From contig NZ_JABBCQ020000025.1 of the NCBI RefSeq assembly GCF_012844455.2, forward strand, positions 1-37,347: a stretch of 37,347 nt of DNA, written 5' to 3'. The notes beneath the pieces were generated by a model. It was not told the origin of the DNA and made no database searches. It worked only from the letters and a program-made list of their open reading frames with translations. This document shows, one piece after another, positions 34,478 through 37,347 of this stretch. The position numbers and the translations under genes were made by a program. The DNA comes from Comamonas suwonensis. Its GTDB lineage: Bacteria > Pseudomonadota > Gammaproteobacteria > Burkholderiales > Burkholderiaceae_C. Within the stretch, counting starts at the first letter, position 1; every line of letters starts with the position of its first letter.

Positions 34478-35904
34478 GTGAGTCCGAAGCAATGAAACAG
34501 GATCCATCGGCCCACTCCTCAGATCAAAAGTCTTCGCGCCTGAAAGCGCTCATGGATAGAGGGCGGAGCTGGTTGCTTGATGGCAATGAAGCGGTGAGTG
34601 CGCACCAGCCTGATGACATGAAGGCCGATGCCCAGTGGGCGGCCGGTCAGCAGCAGGCGCGCGGCTCGCGTCTGCTGATCTGGGTGTCGCTGGCAACGGT
34701 GCTGGTGCTGTTGATCTGGGCCAGCTTTGGTTATATCGATGAAGTGGTACGTGGGCAGGGCAAAGTCGTCCCCTCGCGTCAGGTGCAGGTGGTGCAGAGT
34801 CTGGATGGTGGCATCGTCAAGGAAATTCTGGTGCATCCCGGTGAGCATGTTGAAAAAGGGCAGGTCATTTTGCGTATCGACCCGACGCGCTACGGCTCGT
34901 CACTGGGCGAAAACAAGGCCGAGCTGCTGGCGCTGAAAGCCAAGGCAGCACGCCTGCAAGCTTTGGCATCGGGCGAGGCTTTCAAGGTGCCTGAGGATGT
35001 GCAGGCAGCTGCCCCCCAACTTGTGGAGATGGAGCGGCGCATGTGGGAGAGTCGCTCGCAGGAGCTCAATACCAACGTCAATATTGCACGCGACCAGCTG
35101 CGCCAACGCCAGCAAGAGCTGCGTGAAACGCAGGCCAACCGTGATCAGGCATCGTCAAGCTGTAGCCTGACTTCTGAAGAGCTGTCTGTCACCCGCCCCT
35201 TGCTCAAGAGTGGTGCGGTGTCTGAGGTCGATTTGCTCAGACTGCAACGCGATGTGGCACGTTTTTGCGGAGAAGCCCGCGCCGCTGGCGCACAGGTGGG
35301 CCGCATTCAGGCAGCGATTCAAGAAGCGGAACGCAAAATTCAGGAGTCCGAGCTGAATATGCGCAATCAGTCCCGCGCCGAGCTGTCTGAAGCACAGGCA
35401 AAGCTGGGTACTCTGGAGCAGGGCAAGGTCGCGCTGGAGGATCGCGTGAAACTGGCTGAAGTGCGTTCTCCCGTGCGCGGCACCGTCAATACCTTGATGG
35501 CCAATACCGTAGGTGGCGTGGTGCAGCCTGGCAAAGACATCCTGGACATCGTTCCGCTGGATGACACCTTGCTGATGGAGGTGCAGGTCAACCCACGCGA
35601 CATTGGCTTTCTGCACTTTGGCCAAGAAGCTGAAGTCAAGTTCACTGCATACGACTTTGCAATTTACGGCGGTCTGCAAGGCAAGCTGGAGCAGATTGGT
35701 GCCAACACCGTGACGGATGAAAAAGGTAATTCCTTCTATGTCGTCAAGGTGCGCACCGAGAAGGCGCATGTGGGCGATAACTCTCGCCCCATCATCCCGG
35801 GCATGCAGGCCGAGGTGCACATTCTCACAGGCAAGCGTACGTTGATGCAGTACTTGCTCAAGCCCATTTTGCGCGCCAAGTCCAACGCATTGATTGAGCG
35901 CTAA
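34474..35904 (+). CDS. HlyD/LapC-type membrane fusion protein
   Basis: A 476-residue periplasmic adaptor linking the ABC exporter to the TolC-like channel. A cytosolic N-terminus (1-66) is followed by one transmembrane helix (about 67-86). The lipoyl/barrel half-motifs are VVPSRQVQVVQSLDGGIVKE and VRSPVRGTVNTL, with a long coiled coil (about 150-320) rich in Glu, Gln and Arg between them. The C-terminal beta-barrel has IIPGMQAEVHILTGKRTLMQ, the standard HlyD ending. Start and stop overlap with the neighbours indicates coupled translation with the exporter gene. Confidence 0.94.
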   Translation: MSESEAMKQDPSAHSSDQKSSRLKALMDRGRSWLLDGNEAVSAHQPDDMKADAQWAAGQQQARGSRLLIWVSLATVLVLLIWASFGYIDEVVRGQGKVVPSRQVQVVQSLDGGIVKEILVHPGEHVEKGQVILRIDPTRYGSSLGENKAELLALKAKAARLQALASGEAFKVPEDVQAAAPQLVEMERRMWESRSQELNTNVNIARDQLRQRQQELRETQANRDQASSSCSLTSEELSVTRPLLKSGAVSEVDLLRLQRDVARFCGEARAAGAQVGRIQAAIQEAERKIQESELNMRNQSRAELSEAQAKLGTLEQGKVALEDRVKLAEVRSPVRGTVNTLMANTVGGVVQPGKDILDIVPLDDTLLMEVQVNPRDIGFLHFGQEAEVKFTAYDFAIYGGLQGKLEQIGANTVTDEKGNSFYVVKVRTEKAHVGDNSRPIIPGMQAEVHILTGKRTLMQYLLKPILRAKSNALIER

Positions 35905-35937
35905 GCCATGGATCGTCAACAACTACAAGGGAGCGGT

Positions 35938-36576
35938 ATGAATGCATTGCCTGTATTGATGCTGACCCAGGATGCCACGCTGTGGCAGAGCTGGCAGCAA
36001 ATTTCAGGCCCCCAGTGGATGCCTGCGCGCGGCCAAAGTCTGGCGGATCTGCAACGCTGGAAACAGCAAGGTCGCAATCTGGTGGTGTTGGATGCTGCCT
36101 TGCCCCAGCTTCCCGCACACGGTGATGACCGCTGGGCGGAATTGCTGCAAGGCCTGCAGGTGCTGGTGCTCAGCAACCGGCCCGGCGATGAGCAAGGGCG
36201 ACAACTGCTTTCTCGTGGTGCTTGTGGTTACGCCCATGCGCAATCGAGTGCAGAGGTTCTGTCTCGCATGCTGCAAAGCATGGCTGGCGGCAATATCTGG
36301 CTGGGTCGCTCACTGCTGCAGCGCTTGCTGCGCGATGTCGATGTCCGCTTGCCTGAGGCTGAAGTGGACTGGGCCGAGCCCCTCTCAGCCCGCGAGCAGG
36401 AAGTGGCGCGATACGCGTCGCTGGGGGACAGCAATGCAGAAATTGCCGAGCGCATGTCCATCAGTGAGCGCACGGTGCGCGCCCATCTGTCGGCTGTGTT
36501 TGAAAAGCTGCAAGTGCAGGATCGATTGATGCTGACGCTCAAGGTTCACGGCATTGGTCGTAAACAGCTGGCTTGA
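35938..36576 (+). CDS. LuxR/NarL-type regulator with a degenerate receiver domain
   Basis: A 212-residue response-regulator-like protein. The N-terminal half follows the receiver fold: D52 in LVVLDAALPQL is at the phospho-acceptor place. However, the usual acidic pair after strand 1 is missing (VLMLTQDATLW) and the switch Lys is replaced in GACGYAHA, so classical phosphorylation is doubtful. The C-terminal helix-turn-helix (PLSAREQEVARYASLGDSNA then ERTVRAHLSAVFEKL) is a standard GerE/LuxR domain. ATG 35938 follows AAGGGAG at good spacing; an ATG at 35908 lacks one. It is 33 bases after the adaptor gene and ahead of the adhesin, whose expression it may control. Confidence 0.87.
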   Translation: MNALPVLMLTQDATLWQSWQQISGPQWMPARGQSLADLQRWKQQGRNLVVLDAALPQLPAHGDDRWAELLQGLQVLVLSNRPGDEQGRQLLSRGACGYAHAQSSAEVLSRMLQSMAGGNIWLGRSLLQRLLRDVDVRLPEAEVDWAEPLSAREQEVARYASLGDSNAEIAERMSISERTVRAHLSAVFEKLQVQDRLMLTLKVHGIGRKQLA

Positions 36577-36592
36577 TATTGAACTTCATATC

Positions 36593-36639
36593 AAAAGTGC
36601 CTGAGACGCTTTATTTATAAGCGCTCGAAGCTATCAATA
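36593..36639 (-). repeat. Dispersed intergenic repeat, family I, copy 6
   Basis: Reads on the minus strand as GTATTGATAGCTTCGAGCGC then TTATAAATAAAGCGTCTCAGGC and ACTTTT. It sits between the LuxR-type gene and the strong terminator. Confidence 0.65.
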
Positions 36640-36658
36640 CAGTAGTTTCTGCTACTGT

Positions 36659-36695
36659 AAAGCCAAAGGCCCGCATGTGCGGGCCTTTGGCTTTT
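36659..36695 (+). terminator. Strong terminator between the regulator gene and the adhesin gene
   Basis: AGCCAAAGGCCCGCA (36661-36675) and TGCGGGCCTTTGGCT (36678-36692) form a perfect 15-bp stem with a two-base loop and a T tail. It separates the T1SS operon from the adhesin, implying that the adhesin has its own promoter in 36696-36852. Confidence 0.9.
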
Positions 36696-36852
36696 GAGGG
36701 ACTTGATTGAAGCAGAAAAGTGAGAAACCGGGCTGTATTGGCTTTGACGCCAATAGCGGCTTTGTGAGCAAATTCTTACTATTTCATCAGAAATATTGGA
36801 GAGGTGTCGAAGCACACCTCTACGACCTAATTCATTGAAGAGGCAGATCATC

Positions 36853-37347
36853 ATGGCAGCTCAAACCGTTCTCGTTACCAAGCTCACTGGCGAGGCATGG
36901 ATCCGGGGTACAGATGGCAATCTGACCGTGATTCACGAAGGTATGCGTATCCCAGCAGATGCGCAAATCATTACAGCTATGGGATCTTCGGTAGAGCTGC
37001 AGGCAGACGGCCAGCCTCCCCTCATCATTGGTGAAAATCAGGATGTCGCATTAACAGGGGATTTGCTCAATCCACCCCAGCCTCAGGAGGCTGCCATCGC
37101 ACAACCGGCAGCCATGGATATCAATCAAGTCCTTGCTGCCATCAATGCGGGTCAGGATCCGTTTGCCGATTTGGATCCTACTGCGGCTACTCTGAGCGGA
37201 GGTAGTGAAGGCGGCAGCACCTTTGTGCGCTTGAACAGCATTCTCGAACTCACTTCACCGCTGGCGCTGGCGTATCCAAATCCCTCTTTAGTGCCGGTGT
37301 CTGAGAATCGGATTAGTGGTGTAGCCACCGATGTGAGCGTGACGGTA
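36853..37347 (+). CDS. N-terminus of a LapA-type giant adhesin (retention module), partial
   Basis: The frame opens at ATG 36853 after GAAGAGG and runs off the right edge, giving 165 residues. The beginning MAAQTVLVTKLTGEAWIRG and the stretch LLNPPQPQ then DPFADLDPTAATLSGGSEGG match the retention module of LapA-like type I secreted adhesins. This module lodges in the outer membrane channel until the periplasmic protease LapG cuts at a di-alanine. Here the motif is T110-A-A-T113, with the conserved STFVRL downstream (about 122-127). Ig-like or RTX repeats should follow outside the window. It is the probable substrate of the upstream exporter. Confidence 0.87.
   Translation, partial: MAAQTVLVTKLTGEAWIRGTDGNLTVIHEGMRIPADAQIITAMGSSVELQADGQPPLIIGENQDVALTGDLLNPPQPQEAAIAQPAAMDINQVLAAINAGQDPFADLDPTAATLSGGSEGGSTFVRLNSILELTSPLALAYPNPSLVPVSENRISGVATDVSVTV

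Noticed and set aside
1..37347. CRISPR arrays, tRNA or rRNA genes and prophage
   Set aside because: No regularly spaced repeats, cloverleaf-type sequences, ribosomal RNA segments or phage structural genes were recognised on either strand.

Overview
The window looks like chromosomal DNA from a betaproteobacterium of the order Burkholderiales, most likely family Comamonadaceae (Comamonas-like). This is an inference from moderately high GC, the gene order purD-hemF / rsfS-rlmH-maf-rng, several Bug/TctC-type solute-binding proteins, a 16-stranded Burkholderiales-type porin, and a short intergenic repeat built around TTGATAGCT...GCGCTT that I associate with this family. No tRNA, rRNA, CRISPR array or intact insertion sequence was seen.

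Layout. (1) 1-5.1 kb: the 3' end of a cytochrome c-like gene, then on the minus strand upp, a PLP-dependent threonine/serine dehydratase-like gene, a dienoyl-CoA isomerase-type crotonase and a methyl-accepting chemotaxis protein. (2) 5.1-13.5 kb: a HerA/DUF853 ATPase (minus), then a plus-strand housekeeping block: yebC-purD-hemF with overlapping ends, then rsfS-rlmH (overlapping), maf and rng. The nadD gene usually found between hemF and rsfS is absent, and RsfS carries an unusual ~100-residue Ala/Lys/Pro tail. (3) 13.6-18 kb: an acyl-CoA dehydrogenase with a palindromic upstream operator candidate, a quinone oxidoreductase, a DsbA/FrnE-type oxidoreductase and an overlapping Rieske ferredoxin-like gene. 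(4) 18.1-26.1 kb: a probable uncharacterised catabolic region: porin, two Bug/TctC periplasmic binding proteins, an RBBP9/YdeN-type serine hydrolase, a TauD/TfdA 2-oxoglutarate dioxygenase, a divergent AraC-type regulator, a 45-codon small ORF with a strong ribosome-binding site, and a divergent beta-keto acid cleavage enzyme (BKACE/DUF849). (5) 26.3-28.9 kb: a metallo-beta-lactamase-fold hydrolase divergent from a NUDIX ADP-ribose pyrophosphatase-like gene, then a convergent pair of an ArsR-type regulator and an exported DsrE-like protein. (6) 28.9-30.4 kb: a gene-poor stretch holding decayed pieces of an IS3-family and an IS110-family element. (7) 30.4 kb to the end: a LapA-type adhesin secretion locus: TolC-like outer membrane factor, a 78-residue unknown protein, a LapB-type ABC exporter with a C39-like domain, a HlyD/LapC-type adaptor, a LuxR-type regulator with a degenerate receiver, a strong terminator, and the N-terminus of a giant adhesin with a retention module and a di-alanine cleavage motif. 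The adhesin runs off the window.

The parts most worth a second look are the adhesin/T1SS locus with its unknown small protein and degenerate response regulator, the dioxygenase-hydrolase-Bug-BKACE region, and the RsfS tail combined with the missing nadD. I see no system I can call wholly new from sequence alone.
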